Shown piece after piece: positions 28,177-37,055 of a stretch of 64,000 nt of DNA (within the stretch, counting starts at the first letter, position 1; every line of letters starts with the position of its first letter). The notes under the pieces were generated by a model that was not told the origin of the DNA, ran no database searches, and worked only from the letters and a program-made list of their open reading frames with translations. The position numbers and the translations under genes were made by a program. Source of the stretch: Aurantiacibacter marinus (lineage in GTDB: Bacteria > Pseudomonadota > Alphaproteobacteria > Sphingomonadales > Sphingomonadaceae); assembly GCF_001021555.1 (NCBI RefSeq), contig NZ_LDCP01000003.1:124001-188000 (forward strand), written 5' to 3'.

Positions 28177-29250
28177 ATGATTTATCTCGATTATCAGGCC
28201 ACCACTCCGCTCGCACCGGAAGCGCGTGATGCCATGCTGAAATGGCTAGACGGGCCGGACGGTATTGGTTTCGGCAATCCGCACAGCTCGCACCGGATGG
28301 GCCGCATGGCGGCGGCCGCGATTGATCTGGCACGCGATCAGGTGGCAGCTTTGTTTCCGCCGGGCGGGCAAGTGATCTTCACCAGCGGCGCGACAGAAGC
28401 GATCAATCTCGCAATACGGGGTTGTCCGGGAGAAGGCGCGATCAGCGTCTCGGCCATCGAGCACGCCGCGGTTCTCGATACCGCCCATGCACTAGGCAAT
28501 TGTCATGAGCTGAACGTAGCGGCAGATGGCCAGTGCAACGCCAGGCAGGATATTCCCGCCAACACCAGGCTTGTCGCGGTGATGCAGGTGAACAACGAAA
28601 TCGGCGTGATCCAGCCGACGGTCGAATTCCACCGCAAGGCCAAGGAGGCGGGCGCGCTGTATCTGATCGACGCGGTGCAGGCTTACGGAAAAATGCCGGT
28701 CGCCAATGCGGATTTGATCGCGGTGAGCGCGCATAAATTGCACGGGCCGAAAGGCGTGGGCGCCTTATGGGTGCGCAACGGCGTGAACCTCACCCCCGTG
28801 CAGACCGGCGGCGGACAGGAAGCGGACCTCCGCTCCGGCACGCTCAGCCCCGCGCTGATCGCCGGGTTCGGCGCGGCGGCGGCTGTTGCGAAAGAGCGGA
28901 TGGCAGCGGATGCCGATCACGTTGCGGCGCTGTGGCACCAGGCGCGCGATATGTTTGACGGGTGGGAGCTGAACGGCAGTGCAGAGGCGCGCTATCTCGG
29001 CAATCTCAACCTGCGTAAGGACGGGCTGGATGTGGCGCGATTGATGAGCGATTGCCGCGATGTGATGTTCTCCGCAGGGTCTGCCTGCGCCAGCGGATCA
29101 GGCCGGGCGAGCCATGTGCTACGCGCGATCGGCTTGTCGGATGCACAAGCGAAAAGCTCCATCCGGCTCGGCTTTGGCCGCTACACCACCATTGAACAAC
29201 TTGAAGAGGCCGCGAAAATCCTTACCAATGCTGCAACGCAGCAAGGATAA
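28177..29250 (+). CDS. Cysteine desulfurase, NifS/IscS-like (second copy)
   Basis: A 357-residue PLP enzyme. It starts MIYLDYQATTPLAPEARDAM; the PLP lysine is in AVSAHKLHGPKGVGAL (about 190), His in AIEHAAVLDTA and the catalytic cysteine in FSAGSACASGSG (about 308). It differs clearly from the first copy, so the pair is not a recent duplication. A conserved 28-bp element sits 76 nt upstream, so it may have its own regulated promoter. The 2Fe-2S ferredoxin frame follows within 5 bp. Confidence 0.9.
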   Translation: MIYLDYQATTPLAPEARDAMLKWLDGPDGIGFGNPHSSHRMGRMAAAAIDLARDQVAALFPPGGQVIFTSGATEAINLAIRGCPGEGAISVSAIEHAAVLDTAHALGNCHELNVAADGQCNARQDIPANTRLVAVMQVNNEIGVIQPTVEFHRKAKEAGALYLIDAVQAYGKMPVANADLIAVSAHKLHGPKGVGALWVRNGVNLTPVQTGGGQEADLRSGTLSPALIAGFGAAAAVAKERMAADADHVAALWHQARDMFDGWELNGSAEARYLGNLNLRKDGLDVARLMSDCRDVMFSAGSACASGSGRASHVLRAIGLSDAQAKSSIRLGFGRYTTIEQLEEAAKILTNAATQQG

Positions 29251-29255
29251 TCGCG

Positions 29256-29585
29256 ATCAAGATCACTTTCATCACCCGCGACGGTGCCAAGGTCGAAGCT
29301 GAGGCGGCGAATGGCGAGAGCCTGCTCGCCACCGCTCAGGCCGCCGGAATGCCCCTGGAAGGTACGTGCGAAGGCCAGATGGCTTGCTCCACCTGCCACG
29401 TGATTGTTGCGCGCGACTGGTTCGGGAAATTGCCCGAAGCGGCGGAGGAGGAGGAAGACATGCTCGATCTCGCCGCCGATGTGCAGGCGACCAGCCGCCT
29501 GTCGTGCCAGATCCTGTTGGACGAGACACTGGACGGCCTGACCGTCAGCATCCCGTCCGACAGTGTGGACGCCCAAGGTTTCTAG
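29256..29585 (+). CDS. 2Fe-2S ferredoxin without a standard start codon
   Basis: An adrenodoxin/Isc-type ferredoxin of about 109 residues. The cluster cysteines are in GTCEGQMACSTCHV (C-x5-C-x2-C) with the fourth in RLSCQI. The conserved N-terminal strands (KITFITRDGAKVEAEAANG, LLATAQAAG) are open in frame, but the frame contains no ATG, GTG or TTG before M31; it is closed by TGA at 29202. The best candidate start is ATC 29256, eight bases after AGGA (29244-29247). A start at ATG 29349 would cut off the first third of the fold. The gene follows the desulfurase and would serve Fe-S assembly. An error in one base (ATC for ATG) is equally possible. Confidence 0.8.
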   Translation: MKITFITRDGAKVEAEAANGESLLATAQAAGMPLEGTCEGQMACSTCHVIVARDWFGKLPEAAEEEEDMLDLAADVQATSRLSCQILLDETLDGLTVSIPSDSVDAQGF

Positions 29586-29594
29586 AGAGCGATT

Positions 29595-30491
29595 TCAGGC
29601 CTCCGCGGGGTTTCCTACAAGCTTCGCTTTCGCCCAACGCACGCCGTAAACGCCTGCTGTGACGGGAATAGCGATGGCGCCAAGCACAATCATGATCGCC
29701 AGCAGATAGCCAAGGATACTGCCAAGCGATGACACCGCTGTACTCACCGGACCAAGGAAGTCATTCGCCGGGGCGGCCGCTGTCGAGTAATCGATATTGA
29801 TGCGGGTGAAGGCAACCCGCTGGCGCATTTCGTCTAGCCAGCTGCGTGCGCCGTCGATCTCTTCATTGATGCGGGCGACGCTGCGTTCCGCCTCCACCAG
29901 TTCCTGCACAGTTCCCTGCCGGGTGCGCAGGACTTCCATCATCCGGTCGCGCAGGGCAATGCGGCTGCGCAGGCGGGCTTCGGTATCGACCATGTTCTTG
30001 GTCAGATCTTCGCCCGTGATGGCGGTGTTGATCTGTTCTCCGCCAGCGCTTTCAGCCGCGGAGCCAAGCCGGGTGCCAAAGGCGCGGGCCTGGTCTGCGA
30101 CAACAGCAAGTTCGAGCCGTCCGCTGGCGTAGCCATCATCGACGCGGCCGGAGTGGCTTTGCGTCACGATCTGGCAGACGTAGGGGCCGGCCGCCTGACA
30201 CATATCGGCATGACGTTCCTGCAGATCGGAAATTTGCTCTGCCTCCAGCCGGAAGCCGTAATCGTAGATATACGCCATGCGCGGGATACTGATGGCAACG
30301 TCCGGGCGAGATCGGATTGCTGCGTTTTCGTCGGCGGAAAGCTCCCCTCCGCCAGCCGCAGTGTCGCTGAGTTCTGCATCGACCTGCACTGCCTCACTCA
30401 TGTCCGCTGTTTCGCTAAATTCGGCCTCGCTGCACGCCGTAAGCGCCATACAAGTCGTTGCCACACCAACCAAAAAAGTTCTCTGCCTCAT
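29595..30491 (-). CDS. DUF4349 lipoprotein
   Basis: A 298-residue protein with a lipoprotein signal (MRQRTFLVGVATTCMALTAC), a periplasmic domain with a coiled-coil stretch (RDRMMEVLRTRQGTVQELVEAERSVARINEEID region, about 185-225), and a C-terminal membrane helix (LLAIMIVLGAIAIPVTAGVYG). The central block VTQSHSGRVDDGYASGRLELAV fits DUF4349. The family is of unknown function. ATG 30491 is preceded by AGGAGG. Convergent with the ferredoxin gene (9-bp gap). Confidence 0.82.
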   Translation of the reverse strand: MRQRTFLVGVATTCMALTACSEAEFSETADMSEAVQVDAELSDTAAGGGELSADENAAIRSRPDVAISIPRMAYIYDYGFRLEAEQISDLQERHADMCQAAGPYVCQIVTQSHSGRVDDGYASGRLELAVVADQARAFGTRLGSAAESAGGEQINTAITGEDLTKNMVDTEARLRSRIALRDRMMEVLRTRQGTVQELVEAERSVARINEEIDGARSWLDEMRQRVAFTRINIDYSTAAAPANDFLGPVSTAVSSLGSILGYLLAIMIVLGAIAIPVTAGVYGVRWAKAKLVGNPAEA

Positions 30492-30564
30492 TCCGGCCTC
30501 CTTTTTGCCATGATTTAGCCACAATTGCCTTAATTGTGTTTAATTGGCAAGCGGAGACGCAAAA

Positions 30565-30594
30565 GGCCCCGCCGCGCTGATGCGTGGCGGGGCC
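30565..30594 (-). terminator. Intrinsic terminator of the PfpI-family gene
   Basis: GGCCCCGCC pairs perfectly with GGCGGGGCC and the stem is extended inward by one G-T and three Watson-Crick pairs around the loop TGAT, making 13 pairs. On the minus strand it runs into TTTT. It is 28 bp past the stop of the PfpI-family gene. Confidence 0.8.
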
Positions 30595-30622
30595 AATGTA
30601 AGGACCTGAAAATCGTTTAAAT

Positions 30623-31183
30623 TCAGGCGGTTTGCAGCTTCCGCTCGCTCTTCTCAGCTTGCTTCTTGAGCTGCGCAATAAGCGCCGCGTTGAAAGCTGG
30701 AAGATCGTCCGGGTTGCGGCTTGTGATCAAATTTCCATCCTCCGCGACTTCCGAGTCGACCACGTTTCCGCCGGCATTCTTCAAATCGGTTCGAACAGAA
30801 GGCCAGCTGGTAACAGTCCGACCCTTCACAATACCAGCTTCGACGAGCATCCACGGGGCATGGCAGACGGCTGCAATGGGCTTGCCGGCTGCGTTAAAGT
30901 CACGGACCAGTTGCACCGCTTTGTCATTCATACGAAGAATGTCCGGGTTGATCTGGCCACCTGGCAGCATCAAAGCGTCGAAGTCCGCGGCGTTGGCTTT
31001 GTCTACAGTCATATCCACGTTCACCGGGTCGCCCCACTCTTTATCAGAAAATCCGCGTATCTGGCCGTCTTCCAGACTGACCACTACAGTCTCGTATCCG
31101 GCATCGTCGAGGGCTGCCTTCGGGCTTTCCAGTTCAGACTGTTCGAAACCGTCGGTGGAGAGGATCATAATACGCTGTGTCAT
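30623..31183 (-). CDS. DJ-1/PfpI-family protein (type 1 glutamine amidotransferase-like)
   Basis: A 186-residue cytosolic protein of the PfpI branch. The nucleophile cysteine sits in IAAVCHAPWML (about 106) with the neighbouring His, and the conserved acid in TDGFEQSELE (about 15). Relatives are described as stress-related peptidases, glyoxalase-like or deglycase enzymes; the exact activity here is open. I start it at ATG 31183, preceded by AAGGAA, rather than 33 bp upstream. Monocistronic, with its own terminator. Confidence 0.88.
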   Translation of the reverse strand: MTQRIMILSTDGFEQSELESPKAALDDAGYETVVVSLEDGQIRGFSDKEWGDPVNVDMTVDKANAADFDALMLPGGQINPDILRMNDKAVQLVRDFNAAGKPIAAVCHAPWMLVEAGIVKGRTVTSWPSVRTDLKNAGGNVVDSEVAEDGNLITSRNPDDLPAFNAALIAQLKKQAEKSERKLQTA

Positions 31184-31328
31184 AGGTAATTCCTTGTAAT
31201 TGCTTTGATAGCACAACGGGTGGCGCGCCGCTTTCGTTCCGGCCTGTCCGACAGGGCGTTGGCGTGATAGGGCGAGCCGAAATATGCCGCTGCGGCGGCT
31301 CTTTACTTATCGACTTGAGGGTATTTTG

Positions 31329-32108
31329 ATGCGTGCAAAGGTCGAACTGATCGTATCAGCACAATGGTTTGATTACGTCATAACTGCGGTAATTGTTATC
31401 AATGCAATCGGGCTTGGTCTCGAAACCTCGTCTGGCATCATGGCCAATTATGGCGGCGTTATCGTTGCTCTCGACACATTGGCGCTCACCATCTTTGTGG
31501 TTGAGCTGGCGATGAAATTGTTCGCTTATCGAATGAACTTTTTCCGCAACGGCTGGAATGTCTTCGATCTTGTCATCGTAAGCGTCGCGCTTATTCCTGC
31601 ATCGCAGCAGTTTTCCGTCTTGCGCGCCTTGCGCATTTTGCGCGCGCTGCGGCTGGTTTCGGTCGTGCCGAGTATGCGCAAGGTCATCCACGGCCTGTTC
31701 AGTGCGATACCCAGTATCGGCACTGTTATCGTGATGTTGCTGCTGCTGTTCTACATCAGCTCTGTCATGGCGACAAAGCTGTTTGGCCAGGCATTTCCCG
31801 ATTGGTTCGGCACAATTGGCGCATCGCTGTATTCGTTGTTCCAGATCATGACTTTGGAAAGCTGGTCCATGGGGATCGTGCGGCCGGTGATGGAAGTGTA
31901 TCCTTATTCTTGGGCCTTCTTTGTCCCTTTTATCCTGCTCACCAGCTTTATCGTCCTCAACCTGTTCATCGGTGTGATCGTGAACGCCATGGCCGAGGCA
32001 ACGGACGAAGAGGCCCATGATGAACGCGAAACGATTATCAACGAATTGCGGCTCCTGCGCGCGGAAATCACGGCCATGCGGGAGAGCCAGCCGCCGAGCG
32101 GACCCTGA
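31329..32108 (+). CDS. Bacterial voltage-gated sodium channel (NaChBac family)
   Basis: A 259-residue six-helix channel subunit that would assemble as a tetramer in the inner membrane. S1-S3 are seen before residue 100; S4 shows regularly spaced arginines (LRALRILRALRLVSVVPSMRK, about 105-125). The pore helix and selectivity filter read FQIMTLESWS, the TLESW signature of sodium-selective bacterial channels. S6 (FVPFILLTSFIVLNLFIGVIVNAM) leads into a C-terminal coiled coil (ETIINELRLLRAEITAM) used for tetramer assembly. ATG 31329 is chosen with GAGGG upstream. Confidence 0.92.
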   Translation: MRAKVELIVSAQWFDYVITAVIVINAIGLGLETSSGIMANYGGVIVALDTLALTIFVVELAMKLFAYRMNFFRNGWNVFDLVIVSVALIPASQQFSVLRALRILRALRLVSVVPSMRKVIHGLFSAIPSIGTVIVMLLLLFYISSVMATKLFGQAFPDWFGTIGASLYSLFQIMTLESWSMGIVRPVMEVYPYSWAFFVPFILLTSFIVLNLFIGVIVNAMAEATDEEAHDERETIINELRLLRAEITAMRESQPPSGP

Positions 32109-32184
32109 ACTGCCAAGAATGGGCGCAATAGCTGTGGAAAGCGCCCTCCCACCATACTCCGCTGATTGCTAAGGCTACGCATCA

Positions 32185-34497
32185 ATGGCCGATATTCCCG
32201 AAGACCCAAACGCCGTGCCCGACGATTCCGAACAGGGCATCATCCGTGAACCGTTCGAAAGTGCGCTTTCGGAACGCTATCTTGTATATGCGCTGTCCAC
32301 GATCACCGCGCGCTCTTTGCCCGATTTGCGGGACGGGCTGAAACCCGTTCACCGGCGTTTGCTGTGGACGATGCGGCAATTGAAGCTGTCGCCGGACAAT
32401 GCCTTCAAGAAATCCGCGCGCGTTGTTGGTGATGTGATCGGTAAATACCACCCGCATGGCGATGTGGCGGTTTATGACGCGATGGTGCGCCTCGCCCAGC
32501 CGTTTACTCTGCGTTACCCGCTTGTTGAAGGGCAGGGGAACTTCGGCAATATCGACGGAGATAATGCGGCTGCGTACCGGTATACCGAAGCGCGCCTGAC
32601 CAAGACGGCGATGCATCTGATGTCCGGGCTTGATGAAGGCACGGTCGACTTCATCCCGACGTACAATGGCGAGGAAGAAGAGCCGGAGCTGATGCCCGGC
32701 ATGTTCCCCAATCTGCTGGCCAATGGGGCGAGCGGGATTGCGGTGGGCATGGCCACCAGCATCCCCAGCCATAATGTCTCAGAAGTTCTCGATGCGGCTG
32801 AGCTGGTCCTGTTCAACAAGGACGTCACCCACGAAGAGCTGATGGAAGTCTTCCACGGGCCAGACTTCGCTACTGGCGGACTGGTGGTCGACAGCGCCGA
32901 GGCGATCTCCAAGGCATATGAAACAGGGCGCGGCTCTTTTCGCGTGCGTGGCCGCTTTTACTCCGCTGAGGCCGAGGATGAGGCGGATCAGCTGGCCGGT
33001 ATCGAACGCCAGAAGGGCGGCGGATACCAGCTTGTTATCTCCGAAATTCCGTATCAAGTGCCCAAGGGCAAACTGATAGAACAGATTGCGCAGGCGATTT
33101 CGGACAAGAAGCTGCCGATCCTTGAGGACGTGCGCGACGAAAGCGACGAGCAGGTGCGCATCGTGCTCGTCCCGCGCAGCCGCAATGTCGATCCGGAATT
33201 GCTGAAGGAAAGCGTCTATAAGCTCACCGATCTGGAAACACGCTTCGGCCTGAACCTTAACGTGCTCGATCACACGCGCACGCCGATGGTTATGGGCCTG
33301 AAGGAACTGCTGACCAACTGGACGGTCCACCAGATCGAGATTCTCCAGCGCCGCACGCAGCACAGGCTGGCGAAAATTGCTGACCGGCTGGAACTGCTTG
33401 AAGGCTATATCATTGCCTTCCTCAATCTCGACCGGGTGATCGAGATCATCCGTTACGAGGATGAGCCCAAGGCCGTGCTGATGGCCGAGTTCAGTCTGAC
33501 TGACCGGCAGACCGAAGCCATCCTCAACATGCGGCTGCGGTCATTGCGCAAGCTTGAGGAAATGCAGTTGCGCACCGAGAAGGACGCGCTGCTGAAGGAG
33601 AAGGACGAGCTCGAAAAGCTGCTCGAATCCCCCGCCCGTCAGAAAACGCGGATCAAGAAGGACATGGCCGCGCTGCGCAAGGAATACGGCCCGGAAACCG
33701 CGCTGGGTGCGCGCCGGACAACCATTGCAGAGGCTGACTCAAGCGTCGAATTCAATCCCGACGCTATGATCGAGAAAGAGCCGGTCACTGTTGTGCTTAG
33801 CCAAAAGGGCTGGGTGCGCGGGGCGAAGGGTCATGTCGATATGGGTGCCGATGGTTGCGGCGATTTCAAGTACAAGGAAGGCGACGGACCTGCTTTTGCT
33901 GTCCATTGCCAAACGACCGACAAGATATTGCTGGCATGCGATGACGGACGCTTCTTCACACTTGGCGCAGACAAATTGCCCGGCGCGCGCGGCTTTGGTG
34001 AACCGGTGCGCAACACGCTGGACATAGACGCCTCGGCCACGATTATCGCTGTAGTCGTGCACGCGAAGGACAAGCAGGTGCTGCTCGCTTCGACGCTGGG
34101 CAAGGGTTTTGTCGCCGTGACTGACGAACTGTTGGCTGAAACCCGCAAAGGGCGCCAGGTCGTCAATCTGAAGGCCGGCTTAAAACTGACCGTTGTCCAG
34201 CCTATCGCGCCTGAACATGATCATGTCGCTGTGGTGGGCGAAAACCGCAAGTTGGTGGTCTTCGCCTTGGAAGAAATGCCTGTGATGACACGCGGGCAGG
34301 GCGTAACTTTACAACGGTACCGCGATGGCGGGCTATCGGATGCAACCACTTTTACACTCGGGGAAGGCCTAAGCTGGACCATGGGCGGAAAGGGTGACCG
34401 GACGCGGACCGAAAGCGAGATTGGCATGTGGAAGGTCGCGCGTGGTGCGGCCGGACGTCTGCCGCCCCAGGGCTTCCCGAAGGACAACCGGTTCTAA
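32185..34497 (+). CDS. parC: DNA topoisomerase IV subunit A
   Basis: A 770-residue type IIA topoisomerase subunit that decatenates chromosomes with ParE. The start region [33 protein letters not shown] is canonical; the active tyrosine is in [11 protein letters not shown] (about 130). The quinolone-resistance region reads [17 protein letters not shown]. The C-terminal beta-pinwheel has degenerate blades ([24 protein letters not shown]) and lacks a GyrA-type box, so ParC rather than GyrA. parE is not adjacent. It follows the sodium channel by 76 bp. Confidence 0.95.
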   Translation: MADIPEDPNAVPDDSEQGIIREPFESALSERYLVYALSTITARSLPDLRDGLKPVHRRLLWTMRQLKLSPDNAFKKSARVVGDVIGKYHPHGDVAVYDAMVRLAQPFTLRYPLVEGQGNFGNIDGDNAAAYRYTEARLTKTAMHLMSGLDEGTVDFIPTYNGEEEEPELMPGMFPNLLANGASGIAVGMATSIPSHNVSEVLDAAELVLFNKDVTHEELMEVFHGPDFATGGLVVDSAEAISKAYETGRGSFRVRGRFYSAEAEDEADQLAGIERQKGGGYQLVISEIPYQVPKGKLIEQIAQAISDKKLPILEDVRDESDEQVRIVLVPRSRNVDPELLKESVYKLTDLETRFGLNLNVLDHTRTPMVMGLKELLTNWTVHQIEILQRRTQHRLAKIADRLELLEGYIIAFLNLDRVIEIIRYEDEPKAVLMAEFSLTDRQTEAILNMRLRSLRKLEEMQLRTEKDALLKEKDELEKLLESPARQKTRIKKDMAALRKEYGPETALGARRTTIAEADSSVEFNPDAMIEKEPVTVVLSQKGWVRGAKGHVDMGADGCGDFKYKEGDGPAFAVHCQTTDKILLACDDGRFFTLGADKLPGARGFGEPVRNTLDIDASATIIAVVVHAKDKQVLLASTLGKGFVAVTDELLAETRKGRQVVNLKAGLKLTVVQPIAPEHDHVAVVGENRKLVVFALEEMPVMTRGQGVTLQRYRDGGLSDATTFTLGEGLSWTMGGKGDRTRTESEIGMWKVARGAAGRLPPQGFPKDNRF

Positions 34498-34509
34498 GGC
34501 GCATACAAT

Positions 34510-34537
34510 AGGGCCGGCGGATCGCTCCACCGGCCCT
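34510..34537 (+). terminator. Hairpin after parC
   Basis: AGGGCCGG (34510-34517) pairs perfectly with CCGGCCCT (34530-34537). The 12-nt loop CGGATCGCTCCA can form three more pairs (GGA with TCC). It lies 13 bp past the parC stop; only a weak T-stretch follows. The same 12-nt loop recurs in the hairpin at 54467-54490. Confidence 0.6.
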
Positions 34538-34559
34538 CTGTTAAAGGCAGTGAGTGCAA

Positions 34560-35057
34560 TCAGCTGGCGCTGTTGAGTGCGGCCATGATCGAGGCCATGT
34601 CGGCAAGCACAATCAGCGCGCCGCTCTCGCTCACTGAGAACAGGTTCAGTGGCAGTTCCATTGGCTGATCGGCATGCGTCAGAACCACCCCGGTTTCGGT
34701 AATTTCTTCTACCGTCCCCAAAGCTTGCGCATCGGATGTCATGATATCGGCACCTACGACAAGCGCGGCGGCGAGCGCTGCTTCCTGGTCGGCAACGATT
34801 TGCGCCCAGGCGGTGTCGAGTTCGGCCTGCGTGGTATTCAATGTCCACACGCCTTCACGCTCAGCAAAAGCATCGGAGCCCAGCGGAACCTGATGGCTGC
34901 CAGTGTCGACGACGATGGTGGTTCCGTCATTCGAAAGCACGGCGCCGACCGCAGCGTCGTCATTGCCCATGATTGTGGCACCGGCATCCTGAGCCAGCGC
35001 AGGCGCGGCGAGGGCGGTGGTCGCGGCGGCGACAGCGGCGAATGCGAAACGGTACAT
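34560..35057 (-). CDS. Exported protein of unknown function
   Basis: A 165-residue protein with a signal peptide (MYRFAFAAVAAATTALAAPALAQ), so periplasmic. The rest is acidic with repeated Val/Thr-rich strands: AVGAVLSNDGTTIVVDTGSHQVPLGSDAF and ALGTVEEITETGVVLTHADQPMELPLNLF look like two similar units of a PRC-barrel-like or RNA-of-unknown fold. I recognise no named family. The ATG at 35057 is preceded by GGAAGA. It converges on parC. Confidence 0.7.
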   Translation of the reverse strand: MYRFAFAAVAAATTALAAPALAQDAGATIMGNDDAAVGAVLSNDGTTIVVDTGSHQVPLGSDAFAEREGVWTLNTTQAELDTAWAQIVADQEAALAAALVVGADIMTSDAQALGTVEEITETGVVLTHADQPMELPLNLFSVSESGALIVLADMASIMAALNSAS

Positions 35058-35290
35058 GAAAATCTTCCCATTGGTCGGGCGCTGCATAGCGTTGCCCGAG
35101 TTTAAAAGTACCCGACATCTGTCGGAAATTGGTTCGGCGGGCGGCACACCATGCAAATGGCAGACACGATCGGACCTCCACAGACGTCCGCACCCGTTGC
35201 CAGCGGTTATATCAACCCTAGCTGAATGTGCACTGCACCATCGCAGTACGGTGTTTCAACCCGCCTTTTCGCAGGTATACGCTGCTGGCT

Positions 35291-36460
35291 TTACTGCGAA
35301 AGACATTCTTCGAGCAGTTCTGCAACGCGTGACGCAGGGGGAAACCCTTCCGAAATCCAACGCGCTTCCACAGCTTGCAGAATGCGTGCCACTTCCGGCC
35401 CTGCACCGATTCCGCGCGCAACAATTTGGCCTCCTTTCAATGGAAAATCAGGCACTTGCCATCCCTGTATCGTATCGATTGGAAGCCCCGCCAGAAGCAG
35501 CAAATCACGCGCGATATCTGCACCTTCGCGGTACGCAAGCGCGCGCGGACCTTCTGGAAGATCGCTGCGCTGCGCCAGACGTGAGAGAAGTTTTCGTTGT
35601 GCGTTGGACAGACGCAAACGTGCGGCGATCTGTTCTGCGGTTTTGCGATCCGGCGGCACCAAAGCGGCCAGGCGGCGGATGGCAGACGGCGGCGTTTCTT
35701 GCCCCCGTTCCATCTCAACGAGTGCGGCCAAGCGTTTCAATCCGGCAATACCTGCTTCAGGCAGGACCACCGGCAACACGCCGTGGTCTTGCATGCGGGC
35801 GAGTGTCGGGTGCGGGTCTGGCAAGGCAAGGATCGCCAGCATTTCCATCGCTACACGCTCCCGGCTAATGCCCTTCAGCGTTGATGCCAGTTCAGCACAA
35901 GCGGTCTCTGCCGCGGGGTCCAAAGCGGCACCAAAGCGGGCCTGAAAGCGGTAGTAACGCAGGATGCGCAGGTGATCTTCGCGGATCCGGTCATGGGCAT
36001 CCCCGATGAAACGCACGCGCCGCGCTTCGAGATCTTCCAGCCCGCTGAAATAATCGGATATCTCCAGAGTTTCGGGATGGGCATACAGCGCATTGATCGT
36101 GAAATCGCGCCGCGCTGCATCGTCCCGCCAATTTTCTGCAAAGGCCACGGTGGCGCGGCGGCCATCGGTGGCGACATCCTTGCGCAGCGTGGTAATTTCC
36201 ACATTCCCGCCGGCTACCACGGCCGTAACAGTGCCATGATCAATGCCGGTGGGAATTGACTTGATGCCGGCTTCCCCAAGCTTGGCCATCACAGTTTCGG
36301 GATGCAGTACGGTCGCCGCATCCACATCGTTCACAGGCACATCAAGCAAGGTGTCCCGCACCGCGCCGCCAACCCAGCGCATGTTTTCAGGGCCTAACGC
36401 CGCAACCAGCGGGACAAGATCCTTGCGCCGGGTCCATTCTGCGTGCGGAAGCTTAGCCAT
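35291..36460 (-). CDS. CCA tRNA nucleotidyltransferase / poly(A) polymerase family
   Basis: A 389-residue class II nucleotidyltransferase. The signature RWVGGAVRDTLL with the metal-binding VNDVDAAT (DxD) lies near residues 28-46, followed by ATDGRRATVAFAENWRDDAARRDFTINAL and SGLEDLEARRVRFIGDAHDRIREDHLRILR, all standard. The protein adds CCA to tRNA 3' ends or poly(A) to RNA; in alphaproteobacteria this form is usually the CCA enzyme. I start it at ATG 36460, overlapping the Nudix stop by 8 bp. The 233-bp gap to its right neighbour (35058-35290) contains nothing I can name. Confidence 0.9.
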   Translation of the reverse strand: MAKLPHAEWTRRKDLVPLVAALGPENMRWVGGAVRDTLLDVPVNDVDAATVLHPETVMAKLGEAGIKSIPTGIDHGTVTAVVAGGNVEITTLRKDVATDGRRATVAFAENWRDDAARRDFTINALYAHPETLEISDYFSGLEDLEARRVRFIGDAHDRIREDHLRILRYYRFQARFGAALDPAAETACAELASTLKGISRERVAMEMLAILALPDPHPTLARMQDHGVLPVVLPEAGIAGLKRLAALVEMERGQETPPSAIRRLAALVPPDRKTAEQIAARLRLSNAQRKLLSRLAQRSDLPEGPRALAYREGADIARDLLLLAGLPIDTIQGWQVPDFPLKGGQIVARGIGAGPEVARILQAVEARWISEGFPPASRVAELLEECLSQ

Positions 36461-37055
36461 CGAGCAGTTCCTCCCATGCCAATCTGTGCGAGAGATTGGC
36501 GATAATTCCTGCAGTAATGCCCCAGATGCGGTGTCCTTCCCAGACGATCTCCGTGTAGGGCAATTGATGCCCGCCGAAATCACCCATCTTGGCGACATGA
36601 TTGCGCTGATCGAGCACAAAGCGCAGCGGGGCTTCGAACCAGTCTTCGACCTCGCGCGGATCGGGCGTGATCGTCAGGTCCGCCGGAACAAGACCCAGTA
36701 CGGGAGTTAGATTGAATCCCGTCCCGGTCACAAAGCTTCGAGCGCTGCCAACAATGCGGACCTGCGCAGGCGGAATGGCGAGTTCCTCCTCAGCTTCGCG
36801 CAAGGCGGCGGCCACAGGATCTTCTCCTGCTTCCAGTTTCCCGCCGGGAAAAGAAACCTGCCCCGGATGCGCTGCCATTGATTGTGGCCGGTGCGTGAGC
36901 AGCAGGCCGGGTTCCGCACTGTCTGTCACAGCCATCAATACGGCGGCATCACGCAATGCGCCGCCCGCCCATGCGCTATCATCGCGAATGCCTTCGATCC
37001 CGATGTGGTGGCTCGCATCGAACAGGCGGGAGACGCGGTCGAACAGCGCGCTCAT
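36453..37055 (-). CDS. Nudix hydrolase, CoA pyrophosphatase-like (NudL group)
   Basis: A 200-residue Nudix protein. The Nudix box is complete (GGKLEAGEDPVAAALREAEEE, about 72-92, starting with the G and ending in the REAEEEL catalytic glutamates). The leading LLTHRPQSMAAHPGQVSFPGG matches the CoA-pyrophosphatase UPF0035 pattern. It would hydrolyse CoA or related dinucleotides. It is coupled to its neighbours: its ATG overlaps the DUF1285 stop by 4 bp and its stop overlaps the start of the tRNA nucleotidyltransferase by 8 bp. Confidence 0.9.
   Translation of the reverse strand: MSALFDRVSRLFDASHHIGIEGIRDDSAWAGGALRDAAVLMAVTDSAEPGLLLTHRPQSMAAHPGQVSFPGGKLEAGEDPVAAALREAEEELAIPPAQVRIVGSARSFVTGTGFNLTPVLGLVPADLTITPDPREVEDWFEAPLRFVLDQRNHVAKMGDFGGHQLPYTEIVWEGHRIWGITAGIIANLSHRLAWEELLDG

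Noticed and set aside
35150-35224. 24-codon frame between the exported protein and the tRNA nucleotidyltransferase
   Set aside because: No ribosome site, no conserved features and too short to separate from chance.
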